DNA from: Branchiostoma floridae
Taxonomy: Eukaryota > Chordata > Leptocardii > Amphioxiformes > Branchiostomatidae
Reading direction: 5' to 3'
Length of the DNA stretch: 26,475 nucleotides
Assembly: GCF_000003815.2 (NCBI RefSeq)
Contig: NC_049983.1
Span: forward strand, 4,164,584-4,191,058
The translations under genes were made by a program, and so were the position numbers. Under the pieces are notes generated by a model. That model was not told the DNA's origin. It did no database searches and saw only the letters and a list, made by a program, of their open reading frames with translations. Positions 1 to 9,244 of the stretch are shown one piece after another; the first letter of the stretch is position 1, and each line of letters opens with the position of its first letter.

Positions 1-170
1 TTCTCCACATATATCAACAGACTTTCTTTATAGTTTCCACAGTATTGTACCAATCTTCGTAAAAACTTAGGAGAAGGTACAAAAGATATTTACTGACAAG
101 GTCACGGAAGGAATTTTTCTTCAGATCGAAAATGTTCTACCGGCATTCCAAAATTTACGCCTGGGGTCCA
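1..170 (+). repeat. Truncated copy of the TGACGTCA-bearing interspersed repeat (3' part)
   Basis: Bases about 20-155 align by eye to 17150-17280. Shared segments include the run around CAGTATT-TACCAA-CTTCGTAAAAA, then ACTGACAA-GTCACGGAAGGAATTTTT and CAGATC-AAAATGTTC. The copy is cut by the window edge on the left and meets LINE sequence on the right. Confidence 0.6.
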
Positions 171-229
171 AATAGAAGTAACCGAAAAATTTTTTGAATA
201 CTTTTTTCGCATCGATCAGGAGTCACGCG

Positions 230-1129
230 ACCCACTGACTGTATGCATATGGGACACAATAGAGGCCATGCGATAAAACACTCGTCACAAAAACATAAAG
301 AATACATTGAAAAACAAAGAGAACTTGAGGAACATATACAAAGAAGGTGGATAAAGCGGATTACCCGTTTGAAGTCCTGTTAGAACAACTCAGTGCGCTA
401 CAAAATGGACTAGAAGTTTTACATGAACAAAAGATCGAACAAAGATTTACGTTCAAAGGGCAACTTGGATGGAATGCTCCGATGACCAAACAGGATTTAT
501 CAAAAATAGATTTATTGGGAAAAACATGCGCAGAATATAAGAAATAATTGAACATAACGAGACACTGAATAAGCCCGGGTTGATGTTTTAGCGGACTTTG
601 AAAAAGCGTTTGACAGACTCAGATGGGACTTGTTTTATAAAATTTAAGTTATTTTGGCTTTGGTTTCATTAAATGGTTTCTGTACTATATAATGATATAT
701 AGAGTGAGATCATAAACAATAGATTTATCTCCACTCCGTTCCAACTTAAACGCGGCGTTCGTCAAGGTTGCCCACTTTCACCGTATTTGTTTATTCTCTG
801 TGTTGAATTACTTGCACAAAAAACGACATAATGTTATCATCAAGGGTCTAAGAGTAACTAACTTAGAAACCAAGATAGCACAATATGCTGACGATTCCAG
901 TTTCCCTATTAAACCAGAATTGACTTCCCTCCTTGCATTGATTGATGATTTACAAGACTTTTCCCTGATTTCAGGGTTCAACCCTAACTTCGACAAATGC
1001 AAAGTTTTCCGTATAGTTTCATTAAGAGATACGGACTTCCTGTTAACTAGTCCCTGCCCTCTACAATTGATCAGTGGTCCAGTGATCATGTTGGGTTTAG
1101 GCTTAGTTTTGGTTATACAGCGAGATTAG
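230..1129 (+). mobile_element. Broken L1-like LINE: linker and reverse-transcriptase domain
   Basis: Decayed ORF2 of a non-LTR retrotransposon. Reading across several frames gives, in order: a linker-like stretch around 347-547 (HEQKIEQRFTFKGQ), IIEHN-ETLNKPG (about 538-580), the RT palm motif DFEKAFDRLRWD (about 594-630), a VRQGCPLSPYLFILC equivalent (about 755-800) and catalytic YADDS at 884-898. The last lies in an open frame 800-1129 (YADDSSFPIKPELTSLLALI). GCPLSPYLF and YADDS point to the L1-like branch. Stops and frameshifts at about 640-800 make it inactive. Endonuclease and 3' end are not seen. Confidence 0.8.
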
Positions 1130-1139
1130 AGCAGAACTA

Positions 1140-1880
1140 GAGATAAATATGTGTAGTCACACATACACACAGGGTCACTTCTAAGGTTTCTTTATGCCAG
1201 GTGAAATTGTAGCTAGGTAAATGAATGTTAACCCTATTCTGACGGGGGGGGTTGAGGTCCGCGCCATCTTTGATGTCCTATAACGCCTGAACGGCTTATG
1301 CTAGAGTCACCGAACTTAGTCAATAGGGGACCCTCCTAACCCCAGCGGTAGGTCTCGCGAGACTGTAATCTGACCGTGCGCGAGCGTGATTTGACAGTCG
1401 GTAACAGCTTTAGCAGCCCAGGGGCTAACAATGGCGTCTGCCAGCATCGACTCGATCGAATCAACTTCAGAGATTAGTTGTGCTGGTATTTGGCAACATC
1501 CGTCGGTATATCGGCATGCCGTGAGCAGATAATATTGTTGTGAACCTATGGATTCGATACCGTGCTGTAAATTTGCAAATTTCTGATCATTTTTCACAAT
1601 TTTTGTCTGGCGGGTAATGCTTGCTTGTCGTGAGAAAAACATGCATGTATAAAGACTTTCGGCGATTTTGACCGTAAATTAGTCGATGGCAAAATATCGA
1701 CTTGGGGAGGTTACGCGAACGTGAGTTGGGGAGGGGGGCGCTTTTCCATGTATAGCGTTCGTTTTAATCAAGGCGGAATCACTTTGCCGACTATGATTTT
1801 AGTTTTTGCCGGATGAAACTCCACAAAAACGTGAACATATCGATGTAGGGTCCTTCTGGGTGGACATTTAGCATGGTTTA
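1140..1880. other. Non-coding stretch with the start of an interspersed repeat
   Basis: At 1226 the sequence TTAACCCTATTCTGAC matches the starts of the repeats at 14667 and 16562. The following CCTATAACGCCTGAACGG-CTTATGCTAGAG-CACC-AACTT resembles the next part of those copies. A 108-residue minus-strand open frame (1316-1642) has no domain I recognise and no visible splice or promoter context, so I do not call it a gene. Confidence 0.4.
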
Positions 1881-2339
1881 GGTGGCTTCGTGGGCGATTT
1901 TTTTGGTTAACTTGAAAATACGTGATGAGTGGTTGTGTCTGCAAAAGATAAAGTTTGGCATTTGCTGTTCTTTTTCAGATCAACGCGACGCGATCGAAGA
2001 CGAAATTCACATCAGCAGGGAAATACTGCAACGTCTATGGATGTTCCTTTCCTTATGTAAATGATTCTACCTTATATTGCTGTTTTAGTCTGTTTGGTTG
2101 GTACAATTTTCTTCCCGCTGTAGTATTGCTATCTATTTTTGTATCCGTGGTTTATGTTTATGTTTTGTCTCAGTTATTGTCTCCATCTCTATTGTCATTA
2201 TCTAATCATCTCTGTTATTTCTGTTTAATTAAAATGCAATTATTATTTAGATATTTAATATTTATACTTTAGAACACCTTTGCTGTTACATGTATTGTTT
2301 ATTTGGAATCATAATAATTATTCTTTGTTCCGTAAGTTT

Positions 2340-2600
2340 TGTGTACTTTTGTTTTCTTTTACTGATGATAAACAGTGGATGCTGTTTGAGACGTCTCGTG
2401 AATTATACATTTGTATTCAGCAGTAAGGAATAATGTTTTAACTGCATCCTGTATTACTTATCTGCCCGGAGAGGAGATAAGCGCCGCCAGGGGACTAAAA
2501 TGCTTATTGATACAGCACAACATGTTGTGCTGCCCCTACGGCTTATAAATCAGCCTACGGCTGATTAAAAGGCTATGGAACGAACGAACGAAAGAACCAC
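2340..2600 (+). mobile_element. Likely LINE 3' end with hairpins and an (AACG)n tail
   Basis: The stretch ends in CTATGGAACGAACGAACGAAAG, a short simple-repeat tail of the kind that ends CR1/L2-like LINEs. Just before it are two strong inverted repeats: a perfect 20-bp palindrome at 2513-2532 (CAGCACAACATGTTGTGCTG) and AATCAGCC-TAC-GGCTGATT at 2548-2566. No RT sequence remains upstream. Family assignment is inference from the tail type. Confidence 0.4.
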
Positions 2601-3106
2601 CAACAAACGTAATGCTGCTTGTAGATCGCTAAAACCTTTGGAAGTATCCCCCATATTTTGTGCAATTGAAAGCAATTGCTTGACTCGTTTTCATTGAAAT
2701 GTAAGAAAATAGCAATTTTTTGTTCGAAAAAAAAATCGGCTTAGTTTTTAGTGAAACCTACCACTGTGACAATAGCAACTTATTATTTTCTTACCCATTG
2801 GTTATGCATTACAGGGCAGTTATAATAAAGGGTTAATGCCCCGGCCCGAGGTGTATATGGTGAGATAATCCCTGGTCAGGTGCGATAACCACCTCATAAA
2901 CCACCTCGTTCGCTATTTTTCTATTGTATTCACAATTGTTCACTGCGTTATCTGCGTATCTGCGTGTGTTGTACAATGTATCTATATATCATTGAATTCT
3001 ATCTGGCAGGTATTTTTATCAGTGGGGCTAGAGAGGTTGCAAATCAGTAAGGTCGAAGTCTGCCATCTCTGATGGAGTTGTTTTCCACAATCCGTCATTC
3101 TGTACA
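2601..3106. other. Non-coding sequence before gap 1
   Basis: AT-rich to about 2830, then a GC-richer stretch (CCCGGCCCGAGG and related words). I see no exon, motif or repeat match strong enough to call. Open frames that run into the gap exist only because N positions do not create stops. Confidence 0.5.
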
Positions 3107-3379
3107 NNNNNNNNNNNNNNNNNNNNNNNNNNNNNNNNNNNNNNNNNNNNNNNNNNNNNNNNNNNNNNNNNNNNNNNNNNNNNNNNNNNNNNNNNNNNNN
3201 NNNNNNNNNNNNNNNNNNNNNNNNNNNNNNNNNNNNNNNNNNNNNNNNNNNNNNNNNNNNNNNNNNNNNNNNNNNNNNNNNNNNNNNNNNNNNNNNNNNN
3301 NNNNNNNNNNNNNNNNNNNNNNNNNNNNNNNNNNNNNNNNNNNNNNNNNNNNNNNNNNNNNNNNNNNNNNNNNNNNNNN
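3107..3379. other. Assembly gap (273 N)
   Basis: A run of N of non-round size, so probably an estimated gap. It lies downstream of the last visible LDLa exon and could hide further exons. A perfect hairpin sits on its right edge. Confidence 0.99.
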
Positions 3380-3403
3380 ATCGACACCGGCACCGGTGTC
3401 GAT
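3380..3403. repeat. Perfect 11-bp hairpin at the gap edge
   Basis: ATCGACACCGG, two bases, then CCGGTGTCGAT. The arms are exactly complementary and begin at the first base after the gap. It could be a real hairpin that stopped sequencing or a contig-end artefact. Confidence 0.8.
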
Positions 3404-3410
3404 TCATTCT

Positions 3411-3501
3411 GACCAATCAGGGAAGCGATACCCACCTGCCTGGCCTGAATCTACATGTTACGGCGTCATAACCAACGTGGAACGGGGCCTTCTGATTGGT
3501 C
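3411..3501. repeat. Inverted CCAAT-containing repeat
   Basis: GACCAATCA at 3411-3419 and TGATTGGTC at 3493-3501 form an inverted pair about 73 bp apart. Both contain CCAAT (one per strand). No gene start is visible nearby, so a promoter role is speculative. Confidence 0.45.
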
Positions 3502-3530
3502 CGCGGCGCCTGGCTATATGATAATTACCG

Positions 3531-3867
3531 GTAATGTTTGTTACAACAGTATTACTTTACCCTTTTTACATTGAAATGATTAACATTATAGGCTACATCA
3601 TTTAGATATGAGTGGACGTCCCTAGGAACAGTTAAACCTGGGCAGCTTTTTACACCAGGTCAGATAGAAAGCTTAGAAATCATCGAACAATGGTAACGTT
3701 TGTTACATTCATTTCTGTACAACATTTTGTTAAACAAGGTGGGATACAAATGTCAGTCAATGACCCTTTCTTGTTTCTTTACAAAACGGCTATTTATAGT
3801 CTTACATGTGGATAATATAACCGTAGCAACCATCGTGCTCAACAAACGTGGTGGTAACGTTTGTTAC
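3531..3867. repeat. Three spaced GTAAC-GTTT-GTTAC motifs
   Basis: GTAACGTTTGTTAC occurs at 3693-3706 and 3854-3867, with a one-base variant (GTAATGTTTGTTAC) at 3531-3544. Each has complementary 5-bp arms around GTTT, and spacing is about 160 bp each time. The regular spacing suggests a decayed tandem repeat or the end of a mobile element. The rest of 3550-4349 shows no gene. Confidence 0.55.
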
Positions 3868-4349
3868 TGAATTTGGCGACAGGCACAAACCACCTCTCAC
3901 AGCCTCCAATATCAGTGATGGGAGCGATCTGACGTGATCGGTCAGAAAGCATGGTTAGCTGGCTTTATCTGCCGAACAATAATTATTGGACTAAATTGTA
4001 ACATTTTGGGCTACTATTATAATTCGTCGTGTCTTCTTAGGCGACAGCAATTTTTAGGGATTGAAACCCCACCCGTGGCTATAATAATGTTCCAAGCCAT
4101 CAACCAATATGAATGTTGTGAAGCATATTTCGTAGAACAATTCAAGGGGCGTGGGAAAACGAAGGGACCAGTGATGTTGTCTATAATTTGCACCATATCA
4201 AGTCGTAAATGCAGGCGACAGCATTTTTTACATTTCAATGAGACGAGCCGTTTGTGAACGTCAAGACTTTGCCAAGCAAAATTCAGGGTGTATTTGAAAT
4301 TATTTTCAGCAAACCTAGTGGTATCTTAATGCTACAAAGTAATACTAAC

Positions 4350-4475
4350 CGCAGTGTTTTTCGTCCTCTCCATTGGCGCATTGTAGACCGGTATCACAAA
4401 CAAATGCCTCGGGCAAACAGGTGTTTTCTCCAGGGCACTTCCACCCGTACGTTCCGCCACAAGGATATGCCAGTC
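4350..4475 (-). CDS. LDL-receptor class A exon, last visible exon of the gene
   Basis: Internal exon of 126 bp, phase 1-1, acceptor ATTTTGCAG and donor G|GTTAGT. It has no internal Met, so it is easy to miss in an ATG-based search. The LDLa module reads C1-GGTYGWK-C2-PGENT-C3-LPEAFV-C4-DTGLQ-C5-ANGEDEKH-C6. In the calcium loop the usual D-x-S-D-E is N-G-E-D-E, so calcium binding may be weakened. It is the most 3' exon found. Further exons, a transmembrane segment or the stop could be in gap 3107-3379 or left of the window. A plus-strand frame over this region is a shadow. Confidence 0.87.
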
Positions 4476-4522
4476 CTGCAAAATCAGGATCATGTACACC
4501 TCGTTGTTAAAGAGCTGAAACC

Positions 4523-4530
4523 ATATCCAC
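4523..4530. repeat. Target-site duplication, left copy (ATATCCAC)
   Basis: Identical to 5215-5222 directly outside the other end of the hAT-type element. Confidence 0.9.
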
Positions 4531-5214
4531 TAGGGGTGGGTACCGGTACAGAACATTTAGGTATAGGTACGGCACAGGTCAATAGGACCAATTTTTGTCC
4601 AGGTCCGAACCTGAACTTGATTGTCTGTAAAAATTTAAGAATGCGTGATACTAAATACAATGGCCCGTTTTTCTAGCAAAAGATTTTGTTTGGTGGCGTT
4701 TGAATCATATATTCATGTAAAGAAACGCTAACTCACTTACTCTCACTCATCTTCGCTTATCAGACTTCGCTGAGGTGGCCGTCATTGTTTTGACTTCCAA
4801 GCTTGCGGTAAAGGACATCCGGACAGGCCTCAACACTAACTGCCATTAAGCCAAAAAGCATTTACTCAAGCAGCTGGACATGATTTTGGAAACGGTCAGA
4901 CGTTTCAAACAACATCCGTTGTCAGTGACACCGAAATCTTGTTGGAGAGGGTTTATATATTCTAGCTGTGATTTGATATCTAGTTGAAGAACAGGTTTGT
5001 CCTGGCTATGAATTGATATGCAAAAACAGGAGGAAGACATATTTTTGACAGTCAAAAAGCAACAAGGTTACTAACTGTCTTTGTTTTAGACCAACTTTGA
5101 CTGTACCAACTTGGTAAAAAAATGACTTAACTCTCCTCTAATTCGCTCTTGTTATTTTATTTGACCTTCAAGCCCCACGTAAACGGCTGTACGCCGTACC
5201 GGTACCCACCCCTG
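4531..5214. mobile_element. hAT-type non-autonomous element with perfect 8-bp target duplication
   Basis: The ends are inverted repeats: left TAGGGGTGGGTACCGGTAC, right the complement of CAGGGGTGGGTACCGGTAC, differing at the first base only. The flanks carry an exact 8-bp direct repeat ATATCCAC at 4523-4530 and 5215-5222. An 8-bp duplication and CAGGGGTG termini are hallmarks of the hAT superfamily. Length is 684 bp, with no transposase-like frame inside, so it was mobilised in trans. It sits in the intron between the last two visible LDLa exons. Confidence 0.9.
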
Positions 5215-5222
5215 ATATCCAC
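5215..5222. repeat. Target-site duplication, right copy (ATATCCAC)
   Basis: Exact match of the left copy at 4523-4530. Confidence 0.9.
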
Positions 5223-5466
5223 CATGTTTTTTTTTTCCAAACATTTCAATTCATTTCAGGCTTTGCCGAATATGTTTGTGAAGTTTAAAATGATTACGAA
5301 CTATTGTTTCATCATGGCAGATATCTAACATTGATTAATATAATAAGGAAGTAAATCAAATAATACGTTAAGTATGTATGGCTATTAATTGTTACTTGTT
5401 TTATATGTATTATACATACGAGTTATATCAAAATATTTTGTGAAATAGCTCAAGTTTGTAAGTAAC

Positions 5467-5640
5467 CTTGGGCGCAGTCAGTTTCATCGTGAATGCCATG
5501 TAGTCCCATAAAGTCGATTACTCCATCACATAAAACATCTTCTGGAATGCATCCATCAGATCTATGTAGGATTTTGTCAATGGTTAAATATGGGTGTTCC
5601 AGTTCAACAAAGAAAGGTGTTCCAGACCGTGAGCAGTATC
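5467..5640 (-). CDS. Divergent LDL-receptor class A exon lacking the C2-C5 disulfide pair
   Basis: Internal exon of 174 bp (58 codons), phase 1-1, acceptor TTTTTACCAG and donor G|GTTACT. The frame is open throughout. It contains C1 in YCSRSGTPFF, then a C3-C4 core GCIPEDVLCDGVID, and HDETDC ending with C6. Cysteines at the C2 and C5 positions are absent, and the C1-C3 segment is about twice the usual length. In LDLa modules C2 pairs with C5, C1 with C3 and C4 with C6, so the missing residues are one complete pair. In-frame length, splice sites and phase all match the sister exons, which argues for a functional, structurally altered module rather than decay. Confidence 0.75.
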
Positions 5641-5739
5641 CTGGTAAAAACGGTAGAAAAAAAAAACATAAATGGATTTTTTTTTGTAAACTCCATACTA
5701 AATGAAACCCTTATGGTATCACTAGCTAAAGGCCGTTTA

Positions 5740-6440
5740 TTACTTCCATGAAGGTGGAAATACTGTTGCTATATTGTTTTTACTCTGGAGGGTATGTGGG
5801 ATATATCTCATGAAAGGTTTGTAATGGTTTTCGGTAGGTGGGTATGTGTGGGGATGGTAATGAAGCAGGTCGATTTTGGGCCCCCTGTTGGTTGACCTTG
5901 GTATTGCAGCAACATTTTTGTGTTATATCTTTGCACCTTGACTTGCTGAGGTGTTGATTTTTATGTGTTAGGCATGTGTAAGGTGGATGCTTATTTGGGG
6001 CGAGTTTCGGCCTTCTAGCTGTTTGTTGTGGATCTGCAGAGCTGTTTGTTTTGTGAATGTTGTGTGTGCAGCGAAAATCTTAAGAATCTGTGGATCGGTT
6101 ACAATGATATTTGTAACGTGGTTAGGTGTTGTGATCTTATAGGGCTTTATGCACTTTTTGGCCTCCTGGTTGTTGACCATGGTACTTCAGAAGGTGTTTT
6201 ATTTTTATTTCTTAAGTAAACCTTTGTGAGCTTCAAGATGATTTGCAATGATTTATGAGGTATTGAATAGTTTTTGTGCTCTGGAATAAGTTACACTAGT
6301 TTGGGCCGCTTAGCGGCTAGTTTTGGAATTGCAATGATTTATGGGGCATTGAATAGTTCTTGTGCTCTGGAATAAGTTACATTAGTTTGGGCCCCCTAGC
6401 CCTTAGCTTTGGAAATGCAGGGGCATTTTTGTCAAAAACT
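5740..6440 (-). repeat. Modular interspersed repeat, minus orientation
   Basis: It begins with TTACTTCCATGAAGGTGG, the reverse of the terminal hairpin seen at 18628-18655. It carries several GGGCC-C/T-CCT-G modules followed by TGGTATTGCAG or similar (about 5880, 6165, 6303, 6393), the complement of CTGCAGTACC plus CTAGGGGGCCC modules in other copies. An 86-bp unit is duplicated at 6245 and 6331 (GCAATGATTTATG-GG-ATTGAATAGTT). Confidence 0.6.
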
Positions 6441-6464
6441 GTGGTATGGCTGAAATATAACAAC

Positions 6465-6671
6465 ATACGGCAATACGGTCACTATGAAAGACTCCTAACA
6501 GTAGTGAAGAGAAGGAAACTAAAGTGGTATGGACACGTAATGAGGTCAAACGGACTGTCCAAAGTCATCCTTCAAGGAACTGTAAACGGAGCTAGGAGAC
6601 GGGGAAGTCGTACGAAAGAATGAGCAGACAACATTAAGGAATGGACGGGAAGAGCTTTGCAGCGTCCCTCC
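6465..6671 (+). mobile_element. LINE ORF2 C-terminal fragment (left half, interrupted)
   Basis: The plus frame reads NIRQYGHYERLL, then VKRRKLKWYGHVMRSNGLSK, VILQGTVNGARRRG and, after a stop at 6621-6623, ADNIKEWTG. This is the well-known C-terminal region of non-LTR ORF2 proteins (RRKLxWxGHV and ADNIKEWTG). The stop lies where the family has Trp, so TGG has mutated to TGA. The fragment stops at 6671, where the foldback element begins, and the protein resumes at 9245. Confidence 0.82.
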
Positions 6672-6719
6672 ATGTCCAGTATCAGGGTGAAATGCGAGAA
6701 GTTGTCCTAAGTTAAGTTA

Positions 6720-7145
6720 GATGGCAGAAGTTGTTCAAAGTTGTCCGAAGTTGTCCGAAGTTATGACGTCATCCTAACCATTACGTCATCCTAACTTTGG
6801 ACAGTCAGCCGGGTGGTGTCCAAAGTTGTCCGAAGTTGTCCGAAGTTATGACGTCATCCTAACCATTACGTCATCCTAAATTTGGACAGTCAGCCGGGTG
6901 GTGTACGAAGTTGTCCGAAGTTGTCCGAAGTTATGACGTCATCCTAACATTACGTCATCCTAACTTTGGACAGTCAGCCGGGCGGTGTATGAAGTTGTCC
7001 GAAGTTGTCCGAAGTTATGACGTCATCCTAACATTACGTCATCCTAACTTTGGACAGTCAGCCGGGTGTTGTCCGAAGTTGTTCGAAGTTGAACAAAGTT
7101 ATGACGTCATCTTAACCATGACGTCTCCAAACTTTTTACAGCCAA
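6720..7145 (+). repeat. Minisatellite, left foldback arm (84-85 bp x about 5)
   Basis: TTATGACGTCAT recurs at 6761, 6846, 6931, 7015 and 7099: periods 85, 85, 84, 84. Each unit holds two GAAGTTGTCC repeats, the palindrome TGACGTCA, a second ACGTCATCCTAAC, and ACAGTCAGCCGGGTG. The last unit is degenerate. Confidence 0.95.
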
Positions 7146-7622
7146 GAGGAAGGTGTCTACAAGTGTACGAACTTTTATCTTACTCAGGATAGTAGTTAAC
7201 GTTAATATTTATTTGACACAGAGTTCTCCTAATAAACTTTATGATGGAGTTCTGTGGCAAGTAAAGACCATCAACTTTAAGTTTTATGTCTATCATAACC
7301 AGTAAATATGAAGAATACCTGCCTAAATTAACACAACTTCAGAAAACTCTATGTAATGTCCAAATAACTGCGACTGTGAAATCGTACTATTAGGCTTCGC
7401 ATGTCTATTTCTCTTTGACTGTTCGAACTTGAATTCGAATTCGAAACAAAAGGTTATCGAACCAAACTGTCACGTTCTTTTTATTTATATGGAAGTACGC
7501 TTGCAATAAGCCACAAAATGCTTCTTACGTTACGAAGGATATCCTTATACCACCGTCCACCCAATAAATATCCTGAGAGGAGGATGAGTTTTGCTGGGAA
7601 GACTAGAGGGATAGAGAAATGA

Positions 7623-7814
7623 GGCGAGGCGCTACTCTTGGCGATCATAGATTCTTGCCATGACTACGTCCGCGCACTGATTGACAATCAACGTTATCTA
7701 GGAAAGGTCCCTGACGGCGAAAACTACAGTAGTGACCGTAGTCCTGATATTATTCGCGCTGTTTCGCGGAAGCAGAAGAAGATGGTGGAATTATTTTTAC
7801 GACACAACAGAAAG
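7623..7814 (+). CDS. Possible exon with ankyrin-like helices inside the foldback core
   Basis: The frame is open from 7623 and ends at a strong donor-like site AAAG|GTGAGA (7814/7815). It reads EALLLAIIDSCHDYVRALID and, about 15 residues on, PDIIRAVSRKQKKMVELFLR. Both stretches fit the ankyrin helix pattern (xxLxxAxxxxxxxxVxxLLxx), somewhat like the N-terminal repeats of TRPC-type channels, but no full ankyrin hairpin is present. No convincing acceptor or polypyrimidine tract is seen upstream. It may be a captured host exon, part of an element gene, or chance. Family assignment is a guess. Confidence 0.3.
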
Positions 7815-8484
7815 GTGAGAGGCATAGGGGACTATATGCCAGCCATCGTAGCTGGTATCTAAACCAGCGGCGCACTGCCGGTGCACTGCGGGCAGAAACT
7901 GTGCCCTACTACTATAACAATTGATGAAATTACTTATACAATATTGGAAGTCCAGAAATCTGTACAAACATTTTTTTAACATGGTGCAATTGGTGTAAAA
8001 AACAGGCTAATTACTTTCCGACTTCTAAAAATGAACATTATAAGAAGTGGACATTGTAGGACATAATATTCAAAACGTAGGTGATTACATGTAATAGAGT
8101 GTTAGGAAAACTGGCGCTAAAGTTCCCGATGGACAAGATAGATAACCTAGAAATAGTATTAAAAGTTACGCAAATGAAATCAAACAACAATAAGAAAAGT
8201 TACTGTAATAGTTTAAGTGCACTGAATGATATCAGGTACATTGTATGTATATGCATTTATCTAGGGGGAATGTGGTTAAAGGGGTGAAAATAAATGAATC
8301 TTTTTAGAACTTATAAGCATCGATTGTTATTGGTTTATTTGCATCTATTTTTTATTCGTGTATGTGCGTGTATGTTGTGTTTATTTTATGTTTGGAGCTT
8401 TCTATAACTAGCAGTATGTACATTAAGTAATTTTGGACAACTTTGTAATTTTGGCTAACATACCTTAGACACTGTCTGGGGTAA

Positions 8485-9120
8485 AATGACATCACCCAAC
8501 TTTGCACAACTTTGGACAACTTCGTACACATGCCACCCTATCCTGCCTACTGTACGAAGTTAGATGACGTCACGTAACTTTGCACAACTTCGGACAACTT
8601 CGTACACATGCCACCCTACCCTGCCTACTGTACGAAGTAAGATGACGCCACGTAACTTTGCACAACTTCGGACAACCTCGTACACATGCCACCCTACCCT
8701 GCCTACTGTACGAAATTAGATGACGTCACGTAACTTTGCACAACTTCGGACAACTTCGTACACATGCCACCCTACCCTGCCTACTGTACGAAGTTAGATG
8801 ACGTCACGTAACTTTGCACAACTTCGGACAACTTCGCACACATGCCACCCTACCCTGCCTACTGTACGAAGTTAGATGACGCCACGTAACTTTGCACAAC
8901 TTCGGACAACTTCGTACACATGCCACCCTACCCTGCCTACTGTACGAAATTAGATGACGTCACGTAACTTTGCACAACTTCGGACAACTTCGTACACATG
9001 CCACCCTACCCTGCCTACTGTACGAAGTTAGATGACGTCACGCAACTTTGCACAACTTCGGACAACTTCGTACACTTGCCACCCTACGCTGCCTACTGTA
9101 CAAAGTTAGATGACGTCATC
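8485..9120 (-). repeat. Minisatellite, right foldback arm (78 bp x 8)
   Basis: GATGACG recurs at 8563, 8641, 8719, 8797, 8875, 8953, 9031 and 9109, exactly 78 bp apart each time. Units are nearly identical and contain CACAACTTCGGACAACTTCG, CCACCCTACCCTGCC and GATGACGTCACG (TGACGCCA in two). On the minus strand they align to the left-arm unit but lack its second ACGTCATCC copy. Confidence 0.97.
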
Positions 9121-9244
9121 CAAAAAATGATTTGACGTCATCTGTGACTCCCGATATAGCCAGTAGGAAACGGTTGTAACTTCGTACAACTTCGTACAAC
9201 TTCGTACACCCTAACTTCGTGCACTTCACCCTGATACTGGACAT

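Larger units (their letters stand above)
6672..9244. mobile_element. Foldback-type transposon with minisatellite arms
   Basis: The outer ends are inverted: ATGTCCAGTATCAGGGTGAA at 6672-6691 matches the complement of 9225-9244. Inside each end are GAAGTT-rich tandem arrays that are homologous in inverted orientation: left arm about 6720-7145, right arm about 8430-9225, around a 1.3-kb core. The element splits a LINE ORF, which proves it is an insertion. Long inverted arms made of tandem repeats are the known design of foldback elements (FB/Galileo in flies, TU in sea urchin). No exact target duplication was found: the LINE reads ...AASL before it and SSLTQD after it, hinting at a decayed duplication. 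The core encodes no recognisable transposase. Confidence 0.75.

Noticed and set aside
1955-2070. Peptide GKYCNVYGCSFPY after a good acceptor-like site, resembling the start of a THAP zinc finger
   Set aside because: Only the first Cys pair is present. No downstream Cys-His pair or conserved THAP residues follow, so chance is likely.
3411-3501. Inverted CCAAT boxes as a promoter
   Set aside because: No start codon, exon or transcript evidence is nearby. It is listed only as a repeat.
2982-3521. Open frames of 135-149 residues across gap 1
   Set aside because: They are open mainly because N positions carry no stops. The real flanking bases give only short, unremarkable peptides.
7425-7450. 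TTCGAA/GAATTC-rich palindromic words in the foldback core
   Set aside because: Short and low in complexity; no repeated pattern or partner was found.
8485-9120. Direct-repeat array as a CRISPR
   Set aside because: The 78-bp units are contiguous and near identical, with no unique spacers, in an animal genome.
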